A stretch of 64,000 nucleotides of DNA. It comes from Paraburkholderia lacunae. GTDB lineage: Bacteria > Pseudomonadota > Gammaproteobacteria > Burkholderiales > Burkholderiaceae. Position numbers and translations under genes: made by a program. The DNA is taken from contig NZ_QHKS01000017.1 of assembly GCF_003353175.1 (NCBI RefSeq), forward strand, positions 62,368-126,367, given 5' to 3'. The notes under the pieces are model-generated. The model saw nothing but the letters and a program-made list of their open reading frames with translations, made no database searches and was not told the DNA's origin. Below, in pieces: positions 40,555-50,896 of the stretch (positions are counted from its first letter, which is position 1; the number at the start of each line of letters is the position of its first letter).

Positions 40555-41217
40555 ATGCTCACAAAATACTACCCGAAAGTTTTTCGCAATCGTCCGCGCC
40601 TGCTGATTGGTCTCGCCATTGGCATCGTCGCCGCACTGGTGGTGCCCGAACACACACGCCCCGTGGTGCGCGGCCTGATGGGCTGGGACGCGGCCGTATG
40701 GAGCTATCTCCTCCTGATCTGGATACACATGGGCGCCGCAGACGAAGGCCAGGTCCGCGAGTTCGCTCTACGCGATGACGAAAACGCGGGTGTGGTGCTG
40801 TTCGTGATCTGCGTCGCGACCATCGCCAGCGTTGCCGCCATCGTGCTCGAACTGGTCTCGGCGAAGGGCACGGCCGGCGTTTCGACCGTATGGCACTACC
40901 TGCTGACCGGCCTCACGATGTTCGGCGCATGGTTCATGATCCCGACCATTTTCACGCTGCATTACGCGCGCCTGTATTACGACCCCGACGCGCAGGAGAC
41001 GCCGCTCCTGTTCCCCGACCACAAGCTCCAGCCCGACTACTGGGACTTCATGTACTTCTCGTTCACGATCGCGGTGGCCTCGCAAACCTCCGACGTGGTG
41101 CTGCGCTCGCGTTCGATTCGCCGCGCAGCGCTCGCGCAATCGATTCTTTCGTTCTACTTCAACGTGGCCGTGCTCGGCTTGTGCGTGAACATCGCGGCGG
41201 GCTTGCTCGGCTCGTGA
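40555..41217 (+). CDS. DUF1345 membrane protein
   Basis: 220 residues with about five membrane helices (LLIGLAIGIVAALVVPEH, VVLFVICVATIASVAAIVLEL, YLLTGLTMFGAWFMIPTIFTLHYARLYY, ILSFYFNVAVLGLCVNIAAGLL). The HYARLYYD and DYWDFMYFSFTIAVASQTSDV segments are characteristic of DUF1345. Function unknown. ATG 40555 starts at the family's N-terminus; longer frames run antisense through the phosphatase. Confidence 0.85.
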   Translation: MLTKYYPKVFRNRPRLLIGLAIGIVAALVVPEHTRPVVRGLMGWDAAVWSYLLLIWIHMGAADEGQVREFALRDDENAGVVLFVICVATIASVAAIVLELVSAKGTAGVSTVWHYLLTGLTMFGAWFMIPTIFTLHYARLYYDPDAQETPLLFPDHKLQPDYWDFMYFSFTIAVASQTSDVVLRSRSIRRAALAQSILSFYFNVAVLGLCVNIAAGLLGS

Positions 41218-41693
41218 CGCCGCCGCTTCACCTGCTTGCGGTCACCGCGCCGACTTCTGCAAGACGCGTGTAAAACCCGGACAACGCCCGCCCGTTTTAC
41301 ACGACGCAGCCTATGCTGCCCGCTTGGGCCTGATTGACCCCGCTTGAACCCGCTCGGCCCGCTTGAGCCCGCTAGCCGCCCCCCGCCATCCCCGCTGCGC
41401 CCCACCCTTCGGGCGCACGCTTCGCGCCCTTGCGCCCGGTCCAAAACTCGCTGGCACAGCGTTTGCTGCGATTTGCCGTGTGTATTGTCGAGCGATCGGG
41501 CCCCCCGTGCAATCGGCCGCTAGCGTCAAAACACCTGTTACTGGCAAGCGGCGTGACGATCTTTGCACTACATTGACCAGTACGCGCGCTCGCTTCACGC
41601 ATCGCGCGGCAGCCGGCTCTGGAAGCCCAATGAGCGCTGTGATCGCATGTCAATTGCATCCACACCGCAGCAGGACGAATCTGGAAAAGACCG
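41218..41693 (+). other. Gap upstream of the glycogen/trehalose operon
   Basis: 476 bases without a credible gene. It includes a stretch of imperfect CCCGCTTGA/CCCGCT repeats (about 41320-41371) and must hold the promoter of the large operon; no convincing -35/-10 pair was found. Confidence 0.5.
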
Positions 41694-44600
41694 ATGGAAT
41701 CTCCAAACGGGTATGCGCCGCGGATCTACTTTTTTCATTCACTCCTCGTTGGGCCGCTCGATGCCTGGCCTGCGCAATTCGCTCACGCAGCCGCGCTGGG
41801 CTTCGATCACGCGCTGATCGGCAGCCTCTTCGAGCCGGGCCGGGCGGGACACGGACAGGTGGTCGGCAATCACGGCCAGGTGCATCCAGTGTTCGAGACG
41901 CAGCAACCGGCCACCGCGGCTATCAGGACGCTCGCGGATGCCGCCCGTCAGAACGGTTTGACCTTGCTGGTCGACCTCGTGATCGACCGGATGGCCGCCG
42001 ATGGCGCGCTGTACGCCGAACATCCCGGCTGGTTCCATCCGTTCGAATCCGAACAGGCGCGGCTCGATCCACGCCATGCGCATCGCGAGGACAACGTCGC
42101 CTATGCGAACTTCAACGACGCCGGCAGCAGTGCAGCGCTAGCCGGCTGGTGGACGCGTCAACTGCTGGCGCTGGCCGAGGCGGGCGTCGACGGCTTCCGT
42201 TTCGATTCGCCGCACCGCGTGCCGGCCGCGGTCTGGAGGCAACTCGGCGAGGCGGTGCGCACGCGGCATCCGGACGTACGCTTCCTCGCCGCGACGCCGG
42301 GTCTCACGCGTGGCGACCTGCACGGCCTTGAAGGCGCGGGCTTCGACAGCGTGTTCTCGTCGGTGCGCTGGTGGGACTTCCGCGCCGGCTGGATGGTCGA
42401 GGAGCATGCGGCGCTCGCGCACGTCGGCGCACCTGTCGCGTTTCCCGAAGCGCCTTACGGCAAGCGGCTCGCCGCCGACCTGAACGATGCGCACGACGCC
42501 GCCATCGTCGAACGGGCTTACCGGCGCGCGCTGTTCACGGCGGCCTCGACCGGCGCCGGCTGGATGATGCCCATGGGCTTCGAATACGGGGTGACGGAGC
42601 CGATCTGGCAAACGCACGGCAACGCCTCGCAATATGCCCTCGCCTGCCGGTCGAAGCAATTCGACCTCTCGGATCAGATCGCGCTGGCGAACGCGATGGT
42701 GCGCAATACGAAGGCACTGCAGGCCAACGGCGAATTGCGTCCGCTCAGCGGTCCGGGCGCACCCGCGGCGCTGCTGCTGCGCGCCGACAACCCCGACCTG
42801 CGCAACGCCGGCGAAGCCATCCTGATCGCCATCAATCCCGAACTCGGCGCGCCGGTGCGCGTCGATCCGGCGCGCTTCCTCGGCGGCGTGCCGGGCAACT
42901 TCACGCGCTTCGTGCCTCTCGAAGCGCCAGGCCATGCCGCACCCGCCGGATTGACGCCGTTCGCGCTCGAGCCCGGCGCGATCCGCCTGTTCCGCGCGGT
43001 GGCCGAGAAGCCGATCCGTCTCGCGCCGCCGATCGACAAGGCGAGCAGCAAGCTCAGCGGCCACAAGACCGTCATGGACGCGATCGCCGCGCCGCGCGTG
43101 GCGATCGAAAGCGTGACGCCCTCGGTCGATAACGGGCGCTTTCCAGTCAAGCGCACGGTGGGCGAGCGCGTCGAGATCGGCGCGGCGATCTTCGCCGAAG
43201 GTCACGACAAGATCGCTGCCGCCGTGATCTGGCGCGCCGCCGACGAAACCGCATGGCACGAAGTGCCGATGGTCCCCGCGCCGCCGGCCGGCCTCGACCT
43301 CTGGCGGGCGCGCATTCCGCTCGAACGCCTCGGCCGCCACGAGTTCACCGTGATTGCGTGGCGCGACGACTTCGCGTCGCTGGTCGAGCACATCGAGAAG
43401 AAGCTGAAGGCCGGCCAAACCGTCGAGATCGAACTCGAAGAAGCCGCGCACCTGTTCGCGCTGGTGCTCGCCGAGGTCGAAACGTCTGGAGGCGCCGTGA
43501 CCAGGCCGCTCGAACAGATCGTCAAGGACTTCGCCAAGGCCGGGCCCGACGCGAAGCTCGCGCTGATCCTCGCGCCGGGCACGGCGAAGGCGATGACGGC
43601 GGCGCGGCACCGCCCGTTCATGAGCCGCGATCCGATCGTCTACAAGATCGAGGCCGAGCGCACCGCCGCGCGCTTCGCGAGCTGGTATGAGATCTTCCCG
43701 CGTTCGATGAGCGACGACGAATCGCGCCACGGCACCTTCGCCGATGTGATCACGAAGCTGCCGCGCGTGCGCGACATGGGTTTCGACGTGCTGTACTTCC
43801 CGCCGATTCACCCGATCGGCCGCGTCAACCGCAAAGGCCGCAACAACACGCTGAATGCGCAGCCGGGCGACTTCGGCAGCCCGTATGCGATCGGCGCGGC
43901 GGAAGGCGGCCACACTGCCGTGCATCCGCAACTCGGCACGCTGGGCGACTTCAAGACAATGCTGGCCGCCGCGCACGCGCACGGCCTCGAAATCGCGCTC
44001 GACTTCGCGATCCAGTGCTCGCCCGATCATCCGTGGCTGACAGAGCATCCGACGTGGTTCGCCTGGCGTCCCGACGGCACGCTGCGTTACGCGGAAAATC
44101 CGCCGAAGAAGTACCAGGACATCGTCAATCCGGACTTCTTTGCGCACGACGCCAAGCCCGACTTGTGGCTCGCGTTGCGCGACGTGATCCTGTTCTGGAT
44201 CGAAGCGGGCGTGCACATTTTCCGCGTCGACAATCCGCACACCAAGCCGCTGCCGTTCTGGGAGTGGATGATCGACGACGTCCGCTCGCGTTATCCCGAC
44301 ACGATCTTTCTCGCCGAAGCATTCACGCGGCCGCGCATGATGAACCGTCTCGGCAAGATCGGCTTCTCGCAGTCGTACACCTATTTCACGTGGCGCGAAT
44401 CGAAGCGCGATTTCATCGAGTACATGACCGAACTCACGCAAACCAATGCGCGTGATTTTTATCGGCCGAACTTCTTCGTCAATACGCCGGACATCAATCC
44501 ACGTCATTTGCAGTCGTCAGGGCGTTCGGGCTTTCTGATTCGCGCGGCCCTGGCGGCGACCCTCGCCGGTTCGTGGGGCGTGTACTGCGGCTTCGAGTTG

Positions 44601-45137
44601 TGCGAGGCAACTGCGCTGCCCAACAGCGAGGAATATCTCGACTCCGAGAAGTATCAGCTGCGCGCATGGGACTGGCACCGGCCCGGCAACATCGTCGGCG
44701 AGATCAGCGCGTTGAACCGGATCCGCCGCGCGAATCCGGCGCTGCAAACGCACCTCGGTCTCACGTTCCTGCCCGCGCACAACCACAACGTGCTGTTCTT
44801 CGAAAAAGCGACTGAAGCACGCGACAACGTGATCCTTGTCGCGATCAACCTCGACCCGTTCAACGAACAGGGTGCCGACATCGAATTGTCGTGGGACACT
44901 TTCCAACGATGGCATCTGCACGACCACGGCGCGCTGGAAGTGACCGATCAGATGACCGGCGCGCGCTTCGAATGGCATGGCCGCTGGCAGCACGTGCAGC
45001 TCGGTTCGGGCCAGCCCTTCTCGATATGGCGCATCGCGCCGCTCGGCGGCCTGCCCGCCGACCGCCCGGACGATGCCGACAGCGGCTATCACGCAGACGA
45101 CGCTGGCAACCCAACCCCAACGGAAGGTGCGATATGA
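41694..45137 (+). CDS. glgE: Alpha-1,4-glucan:maltose-1-phosphate maltosyltransferase GlgE with an extra N-terminal GH13-like domain
   Basis: 1147 residues; typical GlgE is about 650-700. The C-terminal two thirds is a GlgE: N-domain RVAIESVTPSVDNGRFPVKRTVGE, then the GH13 barrel with nucleophile D846 (FRVDNPH) and acid E875 (LAEAFTRP). It extends alpha-glucan with maltose units from maltose-1-phosphate. The first 420 or so residues form another GH13-like barrel (AEAGVDGFRFDSPHRV, D171), but its acid/base region reads AATPGLTRGD without the expected Glu, so it is probably inactive. GGAAA precedes ATG 41694. It overlaps treS by 4 bases (ATGA). Such long GlgE forms occur in Burkholderiales. Confidence 0.92.
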   Translation: MESPNGYAPRIYFFHSLLVGPLDAWPAQFAHAAALGFDHALIGSLFEPGRAGHGQVVGNHGQVHPVFETQQPATAAIRTLADAARQNGLTLLVDLVIDRMAADGALYAEHPGWFHPFESEQARLDPRHAHREDNVAYANFNDAGSSAALAGWWTRQLLALAEAGVDGFRFDSPHRVPAAVWRQLGEAVRTRHPDVRFLAATPGLTRGDLHGLEGAGFDSVFSSVRWWDFRAGWMVEEHAALAHVGAPVAFPEAPYGKRLAADLNDAHDAAIVERAYRRALFTAASTGAGWMMPMGFEYGVTEPIWQTHGNASQYALACRSKQFDLSDQIALANAMVRNTKALQANGELRPLSGPGAPAALLLRADNPDLRNAGEAILIAINPELGAPVRVDPARFLGGVPGNFTRFVPLEAPGHAAPAGLTPFALEPGAIRLFRAVAEKPIRLAPPIDKASSKLSGHKTVMDAIAAPRVAIESVTPSVDNGRFPVKRTVGERVEIGAAIFAEGHDKIAAAVIWRAADETAWHEVPMVPAPPAGLDLWRARIPLERLGRHEFTVIAWRDDFASLVEHIEKKLKAGQTVEIELEEAAHLFALVLAEVETSGGAVTRPLEQIVKDFAKAGPDAKLALILAPGTAKAMTAARHRPFMSRDPIVYKIEAERTAARFASWYEIFPRSMSDDESRHGTFADVITKLPRVRDMGFDVLYFPPIHPIGRVNRKGRNNTLNAQPGDFGSPYAIGAAEGGHTAVHPQLGTLGDFKTMLAAAHAHGLEIALDFAIQCSPDHPWLTEHPTWFAWRPDGTLRYAENPPKKYQDIVNPDFFAHDAKPDLWLALRDVILFWIEAGVHIFRVDNPHTKPLPFWEWMIDDVRSRYPDTIFLAEAFTRPRMMNRLGKIGFSQSYTYFTWRESKRDFIEYMTELTQTNARDFYRPNFFVNTPDINPRHLQSSGRSGFLIRAALAATLAGSWGVYCGFELCEATALPNSEEYLDSEKYQLRAWDWHRPGNIVGEISALNRIRRANPALQTHLGLTFLPAHNHNVLFFEKATEARDNVILVAINLDPFNEQGADIELSWDTFQRWHLHDHGALEVTDQMTGARFEWHGRWQHVQLGSGQPFSIWRIAPLGGLPADRPDDADSGYHADDAGNPTPTEGAI

Positions 45138-48100
45138 AGCGTGACGATCCAGCCCCGACCACGTCGCAAGCCCATACGAGCACCGCCACCGGCAACACGG
45201 CGAAAGTGCGGACGGGGCGGCGCGGCAAACCCGCCGCCCTCAGCGACGACCCGCTCTGGTACAAAGACGCGATCATTTATCAGGTGCACATCAAGTCGTT
45301 CTTCGACGCGAACAACGACGGCGTGGGCGACTTTCCGGGCTTGATCGCGAAGCTCGATTACATCGCCGAACTCGGCGTGAACGCGATCTGGCTGCTGCCG
45401 TTCTACCCTTCGCCGCGGCGCGACGACGGCTACGACATCGCCGATTACCGCAACGTGCACCCCGACTACGGCCAGCTCGCCGACGTGAAGCGCTTCATTC
45501 AGGAAGCGCATGCGCGCGGCATCCGCGTGATTTCCGAACTGGTGATCAACCACACGTCGGATCAGCACCCGTGGTTTCAGCGCGCGCGGCGTGCGAAACC
45601 GGGCTCGAATCATCGCAACTACTACGTGTGGTCGGACACCGATCAGAAGTACCAGGAGACACGGATCATCTTTATCGATTCGGAGCCGTCGAACTGGACG
45701 CACGACCCGGTTGCGGGCGCTTATTTCTGGCACCGTTTCTATTCGCACCAGCCCGATCTGAATTTCGACAACCCCGCCGTGCTGCGCGAGGTGCTGCAGG
45801 TGATGCGCTTCTGGCTCGATATGGGGATCGACGGGCTGCGGCTCGATGCGGTGCCGTATCTGGTCGAACGCGAAGGCACCAACAACGAGAACCTGCCGGA
45901 AACGCACGCGGTGCTGAAGAAAATCCGCGCGACCATCGACGCCGAATATCCGAACCGGATGCTGCTCGCCGAAGCGAACCAGTGGCCGGAAGACGTGAAA
46001 GAGTATTTCGGCGACGAAGACGAATGCCACATGGCATTCCACTTCCCGCTGATGCCGCGCATCTACATGTCGATCGCAAGCGAAGACCGCTTCCCGATCA
46101 CCGACATCATGCGGCAGACGCCGGACCTCGCCGAAACGAACCAATGGGCGATTTTCCTGCGTAATCACGATGAGCTGACGCTCGAAATGGTCACCGATTC
46201 GGAGCGCGATTATCTGTGGAACACGTATGCGAGCGACCGCCGCGCGCGCCTGAATCTCGGCATTCGCCGCCGCCTCGCGCCGCTGATGGAACGCGACCGC
46301 CGCCGCATCGAGCTGATCAATTCGCTGCTGCTGTCGATGCCCGGCACGCCCGTGATCTATTACGGCGACGAACTCGGCATGGGCGACAACATCCACCTCG
46401 GCGACCGCGACGGCGTACGCACGCCGATGCAATGGTCGTCGGATCGCAACGGCGGGTTCTCGCGCGCCGATCCCGAGCAACTGGTGCTGCCGCCGGTGAT
46501 GGGTTCGCTGTACGGCTTCGACGCGGTCAACGTCGAAGCACAAAGCCGCGATCCGCATTCGCTGCTGAACTGGACGCGGCGCATGCTCGCCACGCGCCGC
46601 GCAAAACAAACCTTCGGACGCGGCACGATCCGCTTCCTGAAGCCGGAAAACCGCAAGATTCTCGCGTACCTGCGCGAGATGCCGGGTGAAGCGCCGATCC
46701 TGTGCGTGGCGAACCTGTCGCGCGCACCGCAAGCGGTGGAACTCGACCTGTCGGAATTCAACGGCTCGATGCCGATCGAAATGACGGCGGATTCCGTGTT
46801 CCCGGCGATCGGCCAGCTCACCTATCTGCTGACCTTCCCGCCGTACGGCTTTCTGTGGTTCATGCTGTGCGAAGGCAGCCAGCGTCCGACGTGGGCGCAA
46901 GCGCATTCCGAACCGCTGCCCGAATTCGTCACGATCGTGATCCGCGAGGGCCAGGCCGGCCCGACGCCTGAGAATGTCCGTCTGCTGGAATCCGAAGTGC
47001 TGCCGTCATGGCTGAGCCGGCGCCGCTGGTTTGCATCGAAGGATCAGAAGATGCACGCCGTGCGCCTCGCCGCGCTGACCACGATTCCGAATGGCGGCTT
47101 CGCGTTCACCGAAATCGAAGCGGACGTGGGCGATCACACCGAGCGCTACGTGGTGCCGATCGCGATCACGTGGGGCGGCGAAACCACCACGCCGCTGTTC
47201 ATCCAGCTGGCGCTCGCGCGCGTGCGCCGCGGCCGCAACGTCGGCCACCTGACCGACGCATTCGCACTGCCGATCTTCGCGCACGGCGTGCTGCGCAAGT
47301 TGCGCGAACGCGCGGTCATTCCGACGGTGCAGAAGAGCGAAATCAGGTTCATCCCGACCGAGCGTTTCGCCGAACTCGAGCATCTGGGCGAACGGCCCGA
47401 CGTTCGCTGGCTCGCCGCCGAGCAGAGCAACAGTTCGCTGATCATCGCCGATGCCGCCGTGCTGAAGCTGGTGCGGCGCCTCGTGAGCGGCATTCATCCG
47501 GAGGCGGAAATCAGCCGCTATCTGACCCAGCTCGGCTACGCCAACACCGCGCCGCTGTATGGCGAAGTGGTGCGCGTCGATCCCGAAGGCGTGCCGCACA
47601 CGCTGGCGATCCTGCAAGGCTATATCGACAATCAGGGCGACGCCTGGAACTGGTCGCTCGACTTCCTGCGCCGCTCGGTCGACGAGCTGGCGCTTGCCGT
47701 CGATGGGGATGCGCAGTCGCCCGATCGCGATAACGAAGCGATTCTGGTGGAAGGCTATAGCACGCTGGCCGGCACCATCGGCAAGCGCCTCGGCGAGTTG
47801 CACGTGGCGCTCGCCTCGCCTACCGACGACCCGGCCTTCGTACCGGAACGTGCCGACGCCGAACAGGTGAAGGCGTGGGTCGACGGCACGCAAGCAATGC
47901 TCGCCGCCGCGCTCGATCTGCTCGCGCAGCGCATCGATCAAATGACCGACCCGGAAACCCAGGCGCTGACACAAAGCCTGATGGACCGCCGCGCGGCACT
48001 CATCGAAGCCGTCGACAAGCTCGTGCCGGCCGACGCAGGCGCCTTGCGCATCCGCATTCACGGCGACTTCCATCTGGGTCAGGTGCTGGTCGCGCAGGGC

Positions 48101-48595
48101 GACGCGTATCTGATCGACTTCGAAGGCGAGCCTGCCCGTACGCTCGAAGAGCGGCGTCAGAAATCGAACCCGTGGCGCGACGTGGCCGGTTTGCTGCGCT
48201 CGCTGTCGTACGCCAGCGCGGCGGCGCAGTCGACGATGGAAAGCGCACCGCAGCAAACCGCCGATCGCAAGCGTGTGCTGTTCGAGCGTTTCCGCGCGAG
48301 CGCGGCGGAAACGTTCCTGAAGGAATACCGCGCCGCGATCGCCGCCGCGGACTCGCCGCTGGCCACCGCGGAATCGGAACAGGGCTTGCTCGATCTGTTC
48401 CTGATCGAGAAGGCCGCGTACGAAATCCGTTACGAAGCGGCCAATCGTCCGACGTGGCTCGGTTTGCCGGTACGCGGCCTCGCCGCGCTCACCAGCCGTT
48501 TGCTTGGCTACACCGGCACGCCGGCCTACGATTCGTCCAACCAGGCGCCCGGCGCCGACGCACAGCCCAACCCGGCCGAGGGCGATTATGAGTGA
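45134..48595 (+). CDS. treS: Trehalose synthase fused to maltokinase (TreS-Pep2)
   Basis: 1153 residues. The N-terminal 560 or so residues are TreS (GH13): PLWYKDAIIYQVHIKSFFDANNDG, nucleophile D238 (GLRLDAV), acid E280 (LLAEANQWPED); it interconverts trehalose and maltose. From about 630 onward a maltokinase (Pep2) domain follows: LSRRRWFASKDQ, the kinase loop HGDFHLGQVLV and metal motif LIDFEGEPAR, making maltose-1-phosphate for GlgE. A basic low-complexity leader of about 35 residues precedes TreS. ATG 45134 overlaps the glgE stop; the stop overlaps glgB by 8 bases. The fusion channels maltose directly to phosphorylation. Confidence 0.95.
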   Translation: MKRDDPAPTTSQAHTSTATGNTAKVRTGRRGKPAALSDDPLWYKDAIIYQVHIKSFFDANNDGVGDFPGLIAKLDYIAELGVNAIWLLPFYPSPRRDDGYDIADYRNVHPDYGQLADVKRFIQEAHARGIRVISELVINHTSDQHPWFQRARRAKPGSNHRNYYVWSDTDQKYQETRIIFIDSEPSNWTHDPVAGAYFWHRFYSHQPDLNFDNPAVLREVLQVMRFWLDMGIDGLRLDAVPYLVEREGTNNENLPETHAVLKKIRATIDAEYPNRMLLAEANQWPEDVKEYFGDEDECHMAFHFPLMPRIYMSIASEDRFPITDIMRQTPDLAETNQWAIFLRNHDELTLEMVTDSERDYLWNTYASDRRARLNLGIRRRLAPLMERDRRRIELINSLLLSMPGTPVIYYGDELGMGDNIHLGDRDGVRTPMQWSSDRNGGFSRADPEQLVLPPVMGSLYGFDAVNVEAQSRDPHSLLNWTRRMLATRRAKQTFGRGTIRFLKPENRKILAYLREMPGEAPILCVANLSRAPQAVELDLSEFNGSMPIEMTADSVFPAIGQLTYLLTFPPYGFLWFMLCEGSQRPTWAQAHSEPLPEFVTIVIREGQAGPTPENVRLLESEVLPSWLSRRRWFASKDQKMHAVRLAALTTIPNGGFAFTEIEADVGDHTERYVVPIAITWGGETTTPLFIQLALARVRRGRNVGHLTDAFALPIFAHGVLRKLRERAVIPTVQKSEIRFIPTERFAELEHLGERPDVRWLAAEQSNSSLIIADAAVLKLVRRLVSGIHPEAEISRYLTQLGYANTAPLYGEVVRVDPEGVPHTLAILQGYIDNQGDAWNWSLDFLRRSVDELALAVDGDAQSPDRDNEAILVEGYSTLAGTIGKRLGELHVALASPTDDPAFVPERADAEQVKAWVDGTQAMLAAALDLLAQRIDQMTDPETQALTQSLMDRRAALIEAVDKLVPADAGALRIRIHGDFHLGQVLVAQGDAYLIDFEGEPARTLEERRQKSNPWRDVAGLLRSLSYASAAAQSTMESAPQQTADRKRVLFERFRASAAETFLKEYRAAIAAADSPLATAESEQGLLDLFLIEKAAYEIRYEAANRPTWLGLPVRGLAALTSRLLGYTGTPAYDSSNQAPGADAQPNPAEGDYE

Positions 48596-50798
48596 GCACG
48601 ATCCGGCCTCGGGCCTTCAACCGCTCGATATCGACGCGCTCGTCGAAGCGCGTCATCCTGATCCTTTTTCGCAGCTCGGGCTGCATCACACGGACGCCGG
48701 TCCGGTGGTGCGCGCGTTGCTGCCGAACGCCGCGCACGTCAGCGTGATTGCGCGCGCCAATGGCACGACTCTCGGCGAGCTTCAGCAGTTGCGGCACGGG
48801 CTGTTTGCCGGCCGCGTCACGTCCGCCGCGCCGTACCGATTGCGCATCGACTGGCATGGCGCGGTGCAGGAGATCGAAGACACCTATTCATTCGGCCCCG
48901 TGCTTGGCGACGAACCGCTGGGGCGTCTCGCCGGCGGCGATCCGTATGCGGTGCTCGAATGTCTCGGCGCGCGTCCGATGGAAATAGACGGCGTGCCCGG
49001 CGTGCGCTTCGCCGTGTGGGCGCCGAACGCCCGGCGCGTCTCGGTGGTCGGCGACTTCAATTCGTGGGACGGCCGCCGCCATCCGATGCGGCTGCGCCAT
49101 CAGGCCGGCGTGTGGGAATTGTTCGTGCCGCGCGTCGGGGTGGGCACGCGCTACAAATACGAGTTGCTCGCCCGCGACGGCCATCCGTTGCCGCTGAAGG
49201 CCGATCCGTGCGCGATGCAAACGGAAAAGCCGCCCGGCACCGCCTCGGTGGTCGCGCAGGTCGACGAGATCGAGCAGTTTCAATGGACCGATAAAGCGTG
49301 GATCGAGTCGCGCGCCGCGAGGCAGACCGCACGCGCACCGATCTCGATCTACGAAGTGCATGCCGAATCCTGGCTGCGCGTCGTTGAAGAAGGCCAGCGC
49401 GGTCTCGTTTGGGAAGAGCTCGCCGAACGCCTGATTCCGTACGTGAAGAGCATGGGCTTCACGCACGTCGAATTCATGCCGATCGCCGAACATCCGTTCG
49501 GCGGGTCGTGGGGCTATCAGCCGCTCGGGCAGTTCGCGCCGTCCGCACGTTTCGGCAAACCCGAGCAGTTCGCCGCGTTCGTCAACACGGCGCACAAGGC
49601 CGATATCGGCGTGATTCTCGACTGGGTGCCCGCGCACTTCCCCAACGACGCGCACGGTCTGGTCGACTTCGACGGCACGCCGCTCTACGAGCACGCCGAT
49701 CCGCGCGAGGGCTTTCACCAGGACTGGAACACGATGATCTACAACCTCGGCCGCCACGAGGTGAGCGCGTTCCTGATCGCCTCCGCGCTGGCGTGGCTCA
49801 AGCGCTATCACGTCGACGGCCTGCGGGTGGATGCGGTCGCCTCGATGCTGTATCGCGATTACTCGCGCGCTGCCGGCGAGTGGGTGCCGAACATCTACGG
49901 CGGGCGCGAGAATCTCGAATCGATCGCGTTCCTGAAGCGGCTGAATCATGAGGTCGGCTATGTGCCGGGCGTGCCGGGCGCGATGACGATCGCCGAGGAA
50001 TCGACCGCGTGGCCCGGCGTCACCGCGCGCCTCGAAGACGGCGGCCTCGGCTTCCAGTTCAAGTGGAACATGGGCTGGATGCACGACACGCTGCACTACA
50101 TGCACGAAGACCCGATCCACCGCCGATACCATCACCATGAAATGACCTTCGGCATGGTGTACGCGTACTCGGAGCGCTTCGTGCTGCCCCTTTCGCACGA
50201 CGAAGTGGTGCACGGCAAGGGCTCGCTGCTCGGCAAGATGCCAGGCGACACGTGGCAACGCTTCGCCAATCTGCGCGCGTACTTCGGCTTCATGTGGACG
50301 CATCCGGGCAAGAAGCTGCTGTTCATGGGCGGCGAATTCGGCCAGATGGCGGAATTCGATCACGACACGTCGCCGCATTGGCATCTGCTCGACGATCCGA
50401 ACCATCACGGCGTGCAGAAACTCGTGCGCGACCTGAACCAGCTGTACAACCAGGAGCCGGCGCTGCACCAACTCGACTGCGAACCCGGCGGCTTCGAATG
50501 GCTGATCGGCGACGACAGCGGCAACAGCGTATTCGCCTATCGCCGCAGCGACGGCACGGGCCGAGAACTGGTGGCGGTCTGCAATATGACGCCGGTGCCG
50601 CGGGTCGGTTACCGGATCGGCATGCCGCACGGCGGCCGCTGGGTCGAAGTGCTGAATACCGATGCCGGCGTGTATGGCGGCTCGAACATGGGTAACGGCG
50701 GACTGGTTCACAGCGAGGAAATCGCGAGCCACGGCAAGCCGTATTCCGCTTCACTGATTTTGCCGCCGCTGGCGACAATCGTTTTGCGCGCGGATTGA
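48588..50798 (+). CDS. glgB: 1,4-alpha-glucan branching enzyme
   Basis: 736 residues. N1 module and CBM48 (VRFAVWAPNARRVSVVGDFNSWDGRRHPM) precede the GH13 barrel with THVEFMPIAEHPFGGSWGYQ, nucleophile D415 (VDGLRVDAVASMLYRDYSR), TIAEESTAWP with the acid Glu, and PLSHDEVVHGKGSLLGKMPGD. It adds alpha-1,6 branches to the glucan made by GlgE. The start ATG 48588 lies inside the end of treS; longer in-frame starts were rejected for lack of similarity. Confidence 0.96.
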   Translation: MSEHDPASGLQPLDIDALVEARHPDPFSQLGLHHTDAGPVVRALLPNAAHVSVIARANGTTLGELQQLRHGLFAGRVTSAAPYRLRIDWHGAVQEIEDTYSFGPVLGDEPLGRLAGGDPYAVLECLGARPMEIDGVPGVRFAVWAPNARRVSVVGDFNSWDGRRHPMRLRHQAGVWELFVPRVGVGTRYKYELLARDGHPLPLKADPCAMQTEKPPGTASVVAQVDEIEQFQWTDKAWIESRAARQTARAPISIYEVHAESWLRVVEEGQRGLVWEELAERLIPYVKSMGFTHVEFMPIAEHPFGGSWGYQPLGQFAPSARFGKPEQFAAFVNTAHKADIGVILDWVPAHFPNDAHGLVDFDGTPLYEHADPREGFHQDWNTMIYNLGRHEVSAFLIASALAWLKRYHVDGLRVDAVASMLYRDYSRAAGEWVPNIYGGRENLESIAFLKRLNHEVGYVPGVPGAMTIAEESTAWPGVTARLEDGGLGFQFKWNMGWMHDTLHYMHEDPIHRRYHHHEMTFGMVYAYSERFVLPLSHDEVVHGKGSLLGKMPGDTWQRFANLRAYFGFMWTHPGKKLLFMGGEFGQMAEFDHDTSPHWHLLDDPNHHGVQKLVRDLNQLYNQEPALHQLDCEPGGFEWLIGDDSGNSVFAYRRSDGTGRELVAVCNMTPVPRVGYRIGMPHGGRWVEVLNTDAGVYGGSNMGNGGLVHSEEIASHGKPYSASLILPPLATIVLRAD

Positions 50799-50896
50799 CC
50801 GATGCGCCGTAATGCGAGCGCGCGGCGCATGCGTCGCGCGCTCGTTGCATGAAGACTTACGACAGCGTCCACAAATCAGAACAAGGAAGGGGAACC

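Noticed and set aside
42138..44507. 789-codon open frame antisense to glgE
   Set aside because: Same artefact: an Arg/Ala/Asp-rich shadow over an unambiguous GlgE.
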